Positions 33,697 to 42,945 of a stretch of 64,000 bases of DNA are shown one piece after another. The stretch lies in contig NZ_FQUC01000011.1 in the NCBI RefSeq assembly GCF_900128985.1, forward strand, positions 1 to 64,000. Reading direction: 5' to 3'. A model generated the notes under the pieces. It searched no databases and was not told the origin of the DNA. It saw nothing but the letters and a program-made list of their open reading frames with translations. Position 1 is the first letter of the stretch; every line of letters begins with the position of its first letter. The DNA is from Indolivaga macrotermitis (lineage in GTDB: Bacteria; Bacteroidota; Bacteroidia; Bacteroidales; Dysgonomonadaceae). Both the position numbers and the translations under genes were made by a program.

Positions 33697-35793
33697 TCAG
33701 AATTTAACATTGATATTCGTCCCGAATGTAAATGGTCTGCCTGCCTGTGCGAAAGTTTTACCCATAGATGTAAAATAATAGGTAATATAGTCTTTGCATC
33801 CGATATTTTTGGCCCACAAGTCAATGGATATATTTTTAGCTACGAATGATATTTTTCCGTTGAATACTCCGTAATAAGGTTGTGATGCAAGATTGTCTTC
33901 GTTCCAATACAGTTTGCCTAAACCTACGTATTGTCCGTTCAGAACGATCTTATCCAGAAAAGTATTACGTAATCTGATGGAGTAGTTAGCTGTTGTGGAG
34001 AAAGTATTTGACGGAACCATGGGGAGATAATTATCTGCATAACTAAGCTCTTCATTTACAGTATATCGTTTGAATTTGGCATGGGTATATCCATAACTGA
34101 GTTGTATGCTCAGGTTTTCCAGCGGATTTATATGTACTGTAGCCTCAACTCCCTTGCTAACCGATTTGCCGGCGTTCCGTAGCAGAAATCCTTTGCCGCT
34201 GGGTTGTGATTGCGAGATCTGTTGATTTTTCCAATCGATGTAAAAAAGGCTTATTTCGGTGTAGATTAAATTATCCAGGCAGCTGGCTTTAGTGCCTATT
34301 TCGTAATTCCAGCTTTGTTCGGGTTTGAAAGCCCGGTCTTTTTCATCCTCAACGGTAGTGTTGAACCCTCCTGATTTATAACCTTTCGAAACAGAGAAAT
34401 ATACAATCTCGTCGTTCGTGAAACGGTATTGCAGGGAGGCTTTGGGGGTGAATTGCGAAAAGTGGTCTTTTTTTCTGATATTCATTGTTTCCGTAATACT
34501 ATTGTCGGGCTTTAAGCTATTCACAACAGTATGCATTCTGGTTTGCTCCCAGTCGTAACGTGCGCCAAGTATCAGAGACAATCCTTCTGTAAACAGGTCG
34601 TTGATGGTCGATTGGTGGTATAGTGCCACACCTCTGGTAGGAGTACTTATATCCTGAAGTGTGTGTGTCTGTGTACTCCGGTAATCGATATCGTTATCGG
34701 TGCTAAAGTCCTGCACGAAACCGAAAGCTCCCCATTGCCATTGGTATTTGCTGCTTCCTGTCGATTTCAGGTTAAATTCCTGTGAAACCATACGCTGTCT
34801 TTGACCGAAGTCAACAAAATAGAGATCGTCGGGGCTGAAATCCTGGTCGATTCCCTGCCGTCCGTCAAAATACTGGAACGACGATTGCGAGCTCAACTGA
34901 ATACGGTTGGTAGTATAAGCGACATTTAGTCCCGAGGTCGAAACATTGCGGCGATAAAACGAAGGTTCGTTATAATTGACCTTTTGCACAGTATTATCCT
35001 CCGGATTGTATATCCCGTATGGGTAACCACCCTGATCGGAGTATTCGTATGCCGATGTCAGATGAATATATAATTGAGGGTTTACATGCCAGCTGAGGCG
35101 GATGCGTCCGGCTGCCGCGTCCACGGGATCCGACCTTTTACCTGTAAATTGATTCCGGAAGTAACCTCCTGAGTGCGAAATGTTCCCGGAAGCAGAATAT
35201 CCGAAAATATTGTTGATGTTTCCGTAATGTGAAGCCTCCGCTTTATAGTTGTCGTAACTAGCAGCAGAAAGAGACAGGTTCGTCTCTTTATATTTGAATG
35301 GAGATTTGGTATATACATTGATAATTCCACCCATGGTGTTTCTTCCGTATAAGGTTCCCTGAGGTCCCCTGAGAACTTCTATCCTGTCGATGTCGTTGAG
35401 ATTGAAATCGAAGGTAGACCTGTCGAAATAAGGTATTCCGTCAATGTACAATCCGACGGATGGCGCATTGATACGTGAACCTATCCCCCTGATATATGCC
35501 GGAGAGGTCATTTTAGAACCGTAATCGGGTATAAACAGGTTGGGTACATATGCACTTACTTCTTTTATATTACTGATGTTCCGGTCTCTTATAGTTTGGT
35601 CGGTGATGAGGGTTGCCGAAACCGGTTGAACCGAAATATTATCGTTCTTTTTAAACGCTTGTATTACGATTTCATCTGCCGTATAAGACATCTTTATCGA
35701 ATCCTGAGGAATATGGATGTTGTCTTCGGCCTTGATAATGTGTGTATTCAACAGTAAGGTGTAAAGAAAAATCAAAGTATAGCTTCTTTTCAT
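33697..35793 (-). CDS. TonB-dependent outer-membrane receptor
   Basis: A 698-residue receptor without the carboxypeptidase-regulatory domain of SusC-type proteins, so of the siderophore/porphyrin class. The signal peptide ends near KAED. A TonB-box-like region and plug follow (VQPVSATLITDQTIRDRNISNIKEV, IRGIGSRINAPSVGLYIDGIPYFDRSTFDF, IEVLRGPQGTLYGRNTMGGIINVYTKSP), then the 22-strand barrel ending FGTNINVKF. It resembles ferric-siderophore receptors. The promoter carries the same dyad as the MFS-hemN operon, at the same 83-bp distance, which suggests a shared regulon. The ligand is unproven. Confidence 0.92.
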   Translation of the reverse strand: MKRSYTLIFLYTLLLNTHIIKAEDNIHIPQDSIKMSYTADEIVIQAFKKNDNISVQPVSATLITDQTIRDRNISNIKEVSAYVPNLFIPDYGSKMTSPAYIRGIGSRINAPSVGLYIDGIPYFDRSTFDFNLNDIDRIEVLRGPQGTLYGRNTMGGIINVYTKSPFKYKETNLSLSAASYDNYKAEASHYGNINNIFGYSASGNISHSGGYFRNQFTGKRSDPVDAAAGRIRLSWHVNPQLYIHLTSAYEYSDQGGYPYGIYNPEDNTVQKVNYNEPSFYRRNVSTSGLNVAYTTNRIQLSSQSSFQYFDGRQGIDQDFSPDDLYFVDFGQRQRMVSQEFNLKSTGSSKYQWQWGAFGFVQDFSTDNDIDYRSTQTHTLQDISTPTRGVALYHQSTINDLFTEGLSLILGARYDWEQTRMHTVVNSLKPDNSITETMNIRKKDHFSQFTPKASLQYRFTNDEIVYFSVSKGYKSGGFNTTVEDEKDRAFKPEQSWNYEIGTKASCLDNLIYTEISLFYIDWKNQQISQSQPSGKGFLLRNAGKSVSKGVEATVHINPLENLSIQLSYGYTHAKFKRYTVNEELSYADNYLPMVPSNTFSTTANYSIRLRNTFLDKIVLNGQYVGLGKLYWNEDNLASQPYYGVFNGKISFVAKNISIDLWAKNIGCKDYITYYFTSMGKTFAQAGRPFTFGTNINVKF

Positions 35794-35845
35794 TTCAATC
35801 CATTTTTTTTTCTTAAAAAAAGAAAAAATTAGTTTTTAGTTTTTG

Positions 35846-35891
35846 CAAAGTTACAAAACTCTAGAACATCGGCAATCACTAGATGTGGTGA
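35846..35891 (-). promoter_or_regulatory. Promoter of the TonB receptor with activator-like dyad
   Basis: The minus-strand -7 box TAACTTTG (35846-35853) is preceded by 19 nt and ATTG. The dyad TCACTA-N4-TGGTGA (35876-35891) overlaps this upstream position and begins 83 bp before the start codon. One half-site base differs from the perfect dyad at 30038-30053. Confidence 0.7.
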
Positions 35892-36047
35892 GAGACGCAG
35901 GCGATTTTGAAGTTTCAATCCATTCATTCTAATATTCTATATATCTATCATTTTTTTGAAGGGCTGCACAACATTTTAAAAAAAATTACGTCTTATATAT
36001 GACACAAAGATCTATTCTGTAGTAAATAACTAAAATCAATTACGTTT

Positions 36048-36494
36048 ATGAAGGGAAGATATCTGTATTCGTTTATGTTCGGCGCGCTTTTATTAGGGTC
36101 TTTTTCTTGGCAAGCCGATTTAAAAAAAGCTTTTTCTTCGATGATGACTACCGACAATATTCAATTGTCAGAAAGAGAAGCAAGTTTGGATGCAGGGCGT
36201 GATTCAGCGGTATTTGTAACAAAAGGTACTTGTTGGTGGATTAACAAGATCTTGGTTGATGGACAACCTGTTGAATTTAAAGTAGCGGATTCGCAAAATG
36301 ACAGATTTAAATTAGAAGGAGAATGGTTCACCATCGAACGTGATGGACGCCAGAAGCTTGTGGTGAAAGCAGATGACAACAGATTTGCTTCTCCCAGAAA
36401 CATTAAGATTGTTTTGGAAGTAGGTAAATCTTTTGACAGTATCGATATTGAACAACAAGGCATGGATCGCCGTTTAGCTCAGCTTCAGGAATAA
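36048..36494 (+). CDS. Exported BACON-like small protein
   Basis: A membrane-like N-terminus (about residues 1-22, ending FSWQA) is followed by about 125 residues of beta structure: SEREASLDAGRDSAVFVTKGTCWWINKILVDGQ, DRFKLEGEWFTIERDGRQKLVVKADDN and a final KIVLEVGKSFDSIDIEQQG. The closing strand pattern resembles BACON/immunoglobulin-like domains of Bacteroidota envelope proteins. Only 5 bp separate its stop from the convergent gene's stop. Confidence 0.75.
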   Translation: MKGRYLYSFMFGALLLGSFSWQADLKKAFSSMMTTDNIQLSEREASLDAGRDSAVFVTKGTCWWINKILVDGQPVEFKVADSQNDRFKLEGEWFTIERDGRQKLVVKADDNRFASPRNIKIVLEVGKSFDSIDIEQQGMDRRLAQLQE

Positions 36495-36499
36495 TTTCA

Positions 36500-37795
36500 T
36501 TAATTATTATCTTGTGTCGTAACCTGATTCTGATGCATAGACTTTACTAAAATTTTATCGATACGTGCACCATCCATATCCACGATCTCGAAAATAAAAT
36601 TATTCCATTTAAGTTTTTCTCCGGTGATAGGGATGTGTTGCAACAAGTCTAGAATTAAGCCACTAACCGTATTGTATTCGTTTTCGAAATAAAGATTTCC
36701 CAGATCGAAGTACAGTAAGAAATTATAGAAGGGGCATTGTCCGTCGACAAGGCAGCTACCGTCTTCGCGAACTACTATCTCAGGGTCCTCGTAGTCGCCG
36801 GGTATTGTCCCTACTAATGCTTCCAGTATATCTTTCAGAGTAATTATACCTACTATACCCCCAAACTCGTCACAGACAAGGGCATAGTGTATAATATTAT
36901 TTTTCATTTGATCCAGAGCAGTATACACGTCCATATGCTCGGGAAAGTATTGGCATGGACGGACGAAATTATCCAGTTTGAAATCGGGTTTGTCGATCTT
37001 TCCGAAAAGGTCTTTCAGAAATACAACTCCTATAATATTATCAAGATTATGATCGGCTACCGGGTATACATTGTATAAATTGTCCTGTACAGCCTTATTA
37101 ATTTCCTGCGAGGTCATAGTTTGCTTAAGCCATACTATTTCGCTGCGGTGTGTCATGATCGATTCAAGATTACGGTCACCTAAAGAAAATACACGCTCTA
37201 CAATATCCTGTTCCACTTTCTTTACTTCGCCGCCTTCGGTTCCTTCTTTCACCATCGATTTTATTTCTTCTTCGGTCACTCTGTTGTCCGCATCCTTGAT
37301 GTTGAGTATGCTGAATATAAGGGCTGTACTTTTAGATAGTATCCATACGAACGGAGAGGCTATATGAGACAATATGTTCATGGGGCGGGCAACCAACTTT
37401 GCGACTTTGTCGGATAAGCTCATGCCTATTCGCTTCGGTACAAGTTCGCCGAAAATAATACTCAGGTAAGTGACTATTATAACGATAGTTATTTGTGCCA
37501 GATAATATGTTGCGGAAGGAGACAGCCCGAATATATTAAAGAGAGGTGCGAAGTCTTTTGCCAGTACATCGCCCGAATAGATACCGGTGACGATGCCGAT
37601 AAGCGTAATTCCGATCTGAATGGTCGATAAGAATTTATTAGGTTCAGTGGCCAGTTTAAGGGCCGCCATAGCTCTGGCATCTCCTTTTTTAGCATCGCTC
37701 AGTAGCTTCGATTTCCGGGTTGATATTACAGCTATCTCTGACATCGAGAATACCCCGTTCAGTAAAATAAGAAATAATATAATGAGTATGTCCAT
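36500..37795 (-). CDS. CNNM/HlyC-CorC family protein (DUF21, CBS pair)
   Basis: A 431-residue protein with an N-terminal DUF21 transmembrane domain (first segment at residue 2; SMSEIAVISTRKSKLLSDAKKGDARAMAALKL, STIQIGITLIGIVTGIYSG, FGELVPKRIG). A CBS pair follows (about 200-330; MTHRSEIVWLKQTM, YALVCDEFGGIVGIITLKDILEALVG), then the C-terminal CorC_HlyC domain (YNTVSGLILDLLQHIP). Members act in magnesium or cobalt export. The older 'hemolysin' label is probably wrong. It is convergent with the BACON-like gene. Confidence 0.92.
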   Translation of the reverse strand: MDILIILFLILLNGVFSMSEIAVISTRKSKLLSDAKKGDARAMAALKLATEPNKFLSTIQIGITLIGIVTGIYSGDVLAKDFAPLFNIFGLSPSATYYLAQITIVIIVTYLSIIFGELVPKRIGMSLSDKVAKLVARPMNILSHIASPFVWILSKSTALIFSILNIKDADNRVTEEEIKSMVKEGTEGGEVKKVEQDIVERVFSLGDRNLESIMTHRSEIVWLKQTMTSQEINKAVQDNLYNVYPVADHNLDNIIGVVFLKDLFGKIDKPDFKLDNFVRPCQYFPEHMDVYTALDQMKNNIIHYALVCDEFGGIVGIITLKDILEALVGTIPGDYEDPEIVVREDGSCLVDGQCPFYNFLLYFDLGNLYFENEYNTVSGLILDLLQHIPITGEKLKWNNFIFEIVDMDGARIDKILVKSMHQNQVTTQDNN

Positions 37796-37990
37796 TATTA
37801 TAGATATTGTATTATTGCTATTAAATGTAAATGTGTATAGAATTTATTTTTCCGAAACATTTGTTTCAGCATAGCAATACCAGATAGTAAGATGAAAGAA
37901 AAATTCTCATATAGAATAGTAGGCTTGTATTTGCGAATATATGTATTATTTTTCTGTTTCCTGTGTGTTTTATCTGATTTTGTATATAAA

Positions 37991-38025
37991 AAAAATACCC
38001 CGGAGTACGTTTCCGGGGTATTTTT
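37991..38025. terminator. Terminator of the PorT-like barrel gene
   Basis: AAAAATACCCCGGA / TCCGGGGTATTTTT is a perfect 14-bp stem with a 7-nt loop and T-runs on both sides. It ends the minus-strand gene at 38046. Confidence 0.92.
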
Positions 38026-38045
38026 ATGCTTTTTGTGCGAATATT

Positions 38046-38732
38046 TCAGAATACTCTGTAACCGACATTTACAAATAAGTTCCGGTTATAAACATCGTAC
38101 TGGCGGTCTACATTAACCATTCCGAAATCGTATCCTGCATTGAATGAGAAACGCTTCCGTTCGACCCCAAGCAGCAGCGAAAATCCTGCATCGAACCGCT
38201 TCCATGCCTCATCACCGAATACATCGACTTTATTTTTTTCTTTTTCACCGTTCAGAGACGTCTCAATGGTGGCTTTACCTCCTATTCCGTACGCGAAATA
38301 AGGGCCTCCTGAGAAATAGACCGAAAGATTGTCGGCAACCTCAAATTTGTAACCTACATAGAGGGGTACTTGTAAGTATATGGAGTTGATAGATACCTTC
38401 TCATTTTGCCAGACTGAGACATCGGCATATGAACTGTTATAGCCATAGTCGAAATAATTATACTGCGGATTCTGCTCGTACTTAGCTCCCTTGGTTTCGA
38501 AGATAAGGCCGGACTGAAAAAAAAGATTATTGGGTAGTGTATAATCGACGTATGCTCCTGCCTGATAGCCAAGCTTCATATCGCTATCCAACTTATCGTT
38601 GGCACTGACATATACGTTAGATAATCCTGCTCCTGCTTTGATTCTGATAGCCCACGGAGAATCCTGAGCATTTAAACAAAGAGCAGAAAGGAAAAGTGTT
38701 GCACACAAAAACAATTTGTTTTTAGCTTTCAT
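38046..38732 (-). CDS. PorT-like outer-membrane beta-barrel protein
   Basis: A signal peptide (MKAKNKLFLCATLFLSALCLNAQD) precedes an eight-stranded barrel of about 200 residues: WAIRIKAGAGLSNVYVS, GYQAGAYVDYTLPNNLFFQSGLIFETKGAKY, YLQVPLYVGYKFEVADNLSVYFSGGPYFAYGIGG and FSLLLGVERKRFSFNAGYDFGMVNV, with the C-terminal FVNVGYRVF signature of barrels that end in Phe. This is the PorT/OmpW-like group common in Bacteroidota. The function is unknown. Confidence 0.88.
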   Translation of the reverse strand: MKAKNKLFLCATLFLSALCLNAQDSPWAIRIKAGAGLSNVYVSANDKLDSDMKLGYQAGAYVDYTLPNNLFFQSGLIFETKGAKYEQNPQYNYFDYGYNSSYADVSVWQNEKVSINSIYLQVPLYVGYKFEVADNLSVYFSGGPYFAYGIGGKATIETSLNGEKEKNKVDVFGDEAWKRFDAGFSLLLGVERKRFSFNAGYDFGMVNVDRQYDVYNRNLFVNVGYRVF

Positions 38733-39110
38733 AATCTGTTTATGAATTGGATAATACTCTTATTATATAAGACGTTACGGATCCAAAAAAGTTGCGTTCG
38801 TTTTATTCTACCGACAAAAGTAAGTAATAATTAAGAAATCAGAGTTAATAAAACTTTTAGTTTTAGGTGAAATCACACATTAAATTATAAAATGTATAGT
38901 TTTTATTCACATAACTGTAAATTTTATTTACAATTGATAAAGTTAGTTTCTGATTTAACTTGTTGATGTTTAGTGTTTAACTGTTTTTGGCACAAGGTTG
39001 GTATATTTATTTGCAAGAAAAAAACATAAAAAATGTGTAACTATTTATTGTGACTGTGAGTCATATTATAAAACAGCAAAAAGAAACAAAAACGAAAATA
39101 TAACAGTGTT
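38733..39110. other. 378-bp AT-rich intergenic region
   Basis: This lies between the divergent barrel genes at 38046 and 39111. It is very AT-rich and must hold both promoters. I see no strong TAnnTTTG match, hairpin or repeat. Confidence 0.5.
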
Positions 39111-41429
39111 ATGAAAATTAAGGTAGGTGTATTAGCAGTATTAGTGTTGTTTACGGCAGGTGTTACTGCTCAAAATGTCAAAATATCGGGACGTGTGGTT
39201 GACAAAGTCGCAGCACAACCTATAGAATATGCAAATGTATCTTTAATGAAGCAAGACTCAACAGTGATTACCGGTATATATTCGGATGCAGATGGTCTGT
39301 TTACCTTTAATAATCCGTCGGGCGATTATCTGGTATCAGTTACATATATGGGATACCAAACATGTTATACTCCTGTAAAAAATAATTCGGGAAATCAGGA
39401 TTTGGGAAATATATCTATCGAACCATCATCAGTAATGTTACAGGATGTAACCGTAACTGCCCAGTCGGTGATAAATAAGGCAGACCGTAAATTGATAACA
39501 CCGTCGGCTGAACAAGTGAAAGCATCGACTAATGGTTTCGATCTGTTGAGAAAACTACAATTGGCAAGGATAGAAGTTAACCCTTTAACCAACGCTGTAA
39601 CCTCTGTCGGAGATGGAGAGGTGCAATTGAGAGTCAATGGAGTGAAGGTAACTAATGCCGAGATACAGGCTTTACGTCCTGACGAAATTATCCGTATCGA
39701 ATTTCATGACGATCCCGGAGTTCGCTATGGTAATGCGGCTGCAGTGATTGATTATATAACAAAACGAAGAGTATCCGGAGCTAATGTGAATGGAGACCTA
39801 ATGAATAACGTTAGTAGCGGCTTAGGATTTGCTGAAGATTATCTGGCTGTAAAATACAATAATAAGAAATCGGAATTTTCGGCTAATGCATATTATAATT
39901 ATCGGGATATAGACTGGGTACAAGCCAATAACGAAACTTTTGTATTTCCGGATAAATCGATAAACAGGGCAGAAATAGGAGAGCCCACTCGTTTTAGAAG
40001 AAAAGAACTAAATACAGCATTGAATTACAGTTTGATGGATAAGGATAATTACTATTTTAATGCTACGTTTCGCTATATCTATGGCGATACACCGAATGCA
40101 TATAGTGACCGTAACAGTAAGATCGAAACATCATACAATAGTGTGCCTCTGTCGATAAGCGATCATTCGACTGAAAATTCAAAGTCTCCCGCTTTAGACC
40201 TTTATTTTCAGAAAGATTTGAAAAACGGACAGTTACTTATCTTTAATGTTGTAGGAACCTATATTGATTCAAAGAATACCCGGCTTTATCAGGAGCATCG
40301 TGCCGGAGCTACCGTAACGGATATATATTCGGACATCTCGGGGAGTAAATACTCGTTGATTGCTGAAGGTATTTATGAGAGAAAGATGGGGAATGGTAAA
40401 CTTACCGGAGGAATGAAGCATTCGCAGGTATATACTGAAAATGAATATAAAGGTAACACTATAGCGAATATTTCGATGAAACAAGCTGATACAAAAGCCT
40501 ATGCCGAATATCAGATCAAGGTAGGGAAGTTCAGTTATATGGCAAATATTGCAGCTACCAGATTTTTTTACAGTCAGGCAGGTGAGAGCCAGAAGAGTAT
40601 AACGTTTCAACCATCGGCAAGGGTTAATTATAACCCGAATGATAACCTGTATTTCCGTTATCGTTTGAATGTATGGAATAATATTCCTTCGCTGTCTAAT
40701 CTGAATAATGTAGAGCAGGCTATCGACTCTTTGCAGATACGGAGAGGTAATCCTAACCTGAAATCGTTCTTGACTTATCAGCAATCAATTGCAGCAGGAT
40801 ATAATAAAGGAATAATAGGTATCGATCTGTATACTCAATACCAATATCAGAATAAACCGGTAATGGAATCTATATTTTACGAAGACGGAGCATTTATCCG
40901 TACTTACGAAAACCAAAAGTCGCATCAGCATTTAATGGCTCAGTTGACCATCAGAATTAAGCCATTCAAAGATAATCTGTCTGTTAGCTTCACACCGGGT
41001 ATCAATCATTACATAAGCAAAGGAAACGATTACAGCCATAAATATACTAACCGCTATTTCAGGGTGAATGTAGACGGTTCATATAAAAATGTTATGGGTA
41101 CATTCATGTACAATACACCGTGGGATTATTTTTATGGAGAAGGTTCGAACGGAGGAGAGCGTCTGCATATGCTGGGCTTAGGTTATAAGAGACAAAAATG
41201 GTCTGTAATGTTAGCGGCCTTCAATCCATTTGGAGGAGTCTATGAGCAAAAAAGCGAGAATCGTGCAAAATTAAATCCCGTAAACACTAGAGTTTCTACA
41301 GAGAATCTGACTCGGATGTATGTAGCGAAATTCACATTTAACTTAGATTTCGGCCGTAAGTTTAGCGGAGGCGATAAGCGCATCAACAACAGCGATACCG
41401 ATTCGGGAATCATGTCGGGAGCAAAGTAA
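39111..41429 (+). CDS. Outer-membrane barrel with carboxypeptidase-regulatory N-terminal domain
   Basis: A 772-residue protein. The signal peptide ends VTAQ. It is followed by a CarboxypepD_reg-like domain (residues about 24-105; VKISGRVVDKVAAQPIEYANVSLMKQD, YSDADGLFTFNNPSGDYLVSVTYMGYQT). A plug-like segment comes next (PSAEQVKASTNGFDLLRKLQLARIEVNPLTNAVTSVGDGEVQLRVNGVKV), then a large barrel of the OMP_b-brl_3 type ending VAKFTFNLDFGRKF. It is probably a TonB-linked or peptide/metabolite-related receptor. No SusD partner is adjacent. It ends before the terminator-like hairpin at 41468. Confidence 0.88.
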   Translation: MKIKVGVLAVLVLFTAGVTAQNVKISGRVVDKVAAQPIEYANVSLMKQDSTVITGIYSDADGLFTFNNPSGDYLVSVTYMGYQTCYTPVKNNSGNQDLGNISIEPSSVMLQDVTVTAQSVINKADRKLITPSAEQVKASTNGFDLLRKLQLARIEVNPLTNAVTSVGDGEVQLRVNGVKVTNAEIQALRPDEIIRIEFHDDPGVRYGNAAAVIDYITKRRVSGANVNGDLMNNVSSGLGFAEDYLAVKYNNKKSEFSANAYYNYRDIDWVQANNETFVFPDKSINRAEIGEPTRFRRKELNTALNYSLMDKDNYYFNATFRYIYGDTPNAYSDRNSKIETSYNSVPLSISDHSTENSKSPALDLYFQKDLKNGQLLIFNVVGTYIDSKNTRLYQEHRAGATVTDIYSDISGSKYSLIAEGIYERKMGNGKLTGGMKHSQVYTENEYKGNTIANISMKQADTKAYAEYQIKVGKFSYMANIAATRFFYSQAGESQKSITFQPSARVNYNPNDNLYFRYRLNVWNNIPSLSNLNNVEQAIDSLQIRRGNPNLKSFLTYQQSIAAGYNKGIIGIDLYTQYQYQNKPVMESIFYEDGAFIRTYENQKSHQHLMAQLTIRIKPFKDNLSVSFTPGINHYISKGNDYSHKYTNRYFRVNVDGSYKNVMGTFMYNTPWDYFYGEGSNGGERLHMLGLGYKRQKWSVMLAAFNPFGGVYEQKSENRAKLNPVNTRVSTENLTRMYVAKFTFNLDFGRKFSGGDKRINNSDTDSGIMSGAK

Positions 41430-41467
41430 AGACACCTTTTTTTCATGGATATTTATATATTCAAAAG

Positions 41468-41508
41468 ATGGCAGTAAGTATGATAGAAGCTTACTGCCAT
41501 TCTTCATT
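41468..41508 (+). terminator. Hairpin terminator between the barrel gene and terL
   Basis: ATGGCAGTAAG / CTTACTGCCAT is an 11-bp perfect stem with an 11-nt loop, followed by TTCTTCATTTT. It ends about 24 bp before the terminase start. Confidence 0.75.
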
Positions 41509-41531
41509 TTATCTATACAGAAACTACTGAA

Positions 41532-42692
41532 ATGAAAGTTACTTCTGTATTTAACCGTAACCTGGAGGCTTATAACCAGGAAAAACGGATTATCGTAAAC
41601 AAAGGATCGACCCGTTCGTCTAAAACATGGAGTATACTCCAGCTGCTTTACCTGATAGCGGAGTCGTCATCTGTACCCCGTCTTATATCCATCGTCTCGG
41701 AATCGATGCCGCATCTGAAGAAAGGGTGTATACGTGATTTTGAAAATATGCTACGGACTGAGAATAAATGGGATAGGAGGGCGTGGAATGCTACGGACAA
41801 GATGTATACAGTAAACCATTCGCGCATCGAGTTCTTCTCGGCAGACCAACCGGCTAAAGTGCACGGCCCTGCCCGCGACATTTTATATATGAACGAATGT
41901 ATTAATGTTCCTTTCGAGACTTATCGTCAATTGGCTATCCGTACTCGCGAAACGATATTTCTGGATTATAATCCGTCGCATGAATTTTGGGTAGACGAGA
42001 AGGTCTTGACACGTGCCGAATCGGTCTTGATACACTCTACATATCTGGATAATGATTTTCTTACCGATGTACAGGTGCAGGAAATAGAATCAAATAAAAA
42101 AGACGCCGAATGGTGGCAGGTCTACGGATTGGGGCAAACCGGTTCTAAAATAGGATTGATTATGCAAAACTGGGAAATCGTACCCTCACTGCCTTCTACC
42201 TACAAGCAACGCTGGGTAGGTATAGACTTTGGGTTTACCAATGACCCGACAGCTATAGTGGAGGTAAGGCTTGCGGAGGGAGCTTTGTGGATGCGTGAGC
42301 TGCTCTATGCCAGAGGGTATGATAATATAATGATAGGCAATTACATGGATGAACTGAATATTCCGCATAGCATATCTATTGTAGCCGACAGTGCAGAACC
42401 GAAATCAATCAGCGAGATACGCCATCAAGGATGGGCTATAGAGCCAGCCAATAAGGGACGGGATAGTATTCTGGCAGGATTGTCGATACTGAACCGTTAT
42501 CATAAATACCTGACCGGAGATAGCACTAACCTGATAAAAGAATTTCGGAATTATCGCTGGATGACTGATGTTTCGGGCAATCCTACCAATACACCTATCG
42601 ACCGTTATAATCATGCTATAGATGCTTTACGGTATGTTGCATTGAATAAAATGTCCCGAAAAGGAAATTTCGACTACTATATAAAACGGTAA
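41532..42692 (+). CDS. Orphan PBSX-type phage terminase large subunit
   Basis: These 386 residues are the full length of a PBSX-family TerL, the motor that packages phage DNA. Walker A is GSTRSSKT (residues 25-32), and the Walker B-like strand is DILYMNEC. The C-terminal RuvC-like nuclease has all three acidic positions: Asp232 in VGIDFGF, Asp286 in VADSAEP and Asp364 in HAIDALRY. Nothing suggests decay. No portal, small terminase, capsid or tail operon lies next to it. The neighbours are an outer-membrane barrel and an NlpC/P60 peptidase. An intact terminase alone among housekeeping genes is odd: a remnant, or a gene kept for a function. Confidence 0.9.
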   Translation: MKVTSVFNRNLEAYNQEKRIIVNKGSTRSSKTWSILQLLYLIAESSSVPRLISIVSESMPHLKKGCIRDFENMLRTENKWDRRAWNATDKMYTVNHSRIEFFSADQPAKVHGPARDILYMNECINVPFETYRQLAIRTRETIFLDYNPSHEFWVDEKVLTRAESVLIHSTYLDNDFLTDVQVQEIESNKKDAEWWQVYGLGQTGSKIGLIMQNWEIVPSLPSTYKQRWVGIDFGFTNDPTAIVEVRLAEGALWMRELLYARGYDNIMIGNYMDELNIPHSISIVADSAEPKSISEIRHQGWAIEPANKGRDSILAGLSILNRYHKYLTGDSTNLIKEFRNYRWMTDVSGNPTNTPIDRYNHAIDALRYVALNKMSRKGNFDYYIKR

Positions 42693-42945
42693 AATTATCT
42701 GAAATGGATAACCGGCAGATGAAAAAATACGATGCATTTATCTGATTTGTAATGTTTAGATCATATTTGTGTTTTTTAAGAAAAAAAAAGAGTATATATA
42801 AATTGTTTATTATCAATCGATTTAGTCAATAAGATTGGGCGCTTTAAGAGAAAATAACTTTTTGCTTTTTGTTTGGTAAATTTACTATACATATATTTGC
42901 CTATTCCATTTTTACATATTCATTCAGATTCAGAAAATTTACCGG

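Noticed and set aside
37892-38116. 74-residue hydrophobic frame before the PorT-like gene
   Set aside because: It runs through a terminator and into the antisense of another gene.
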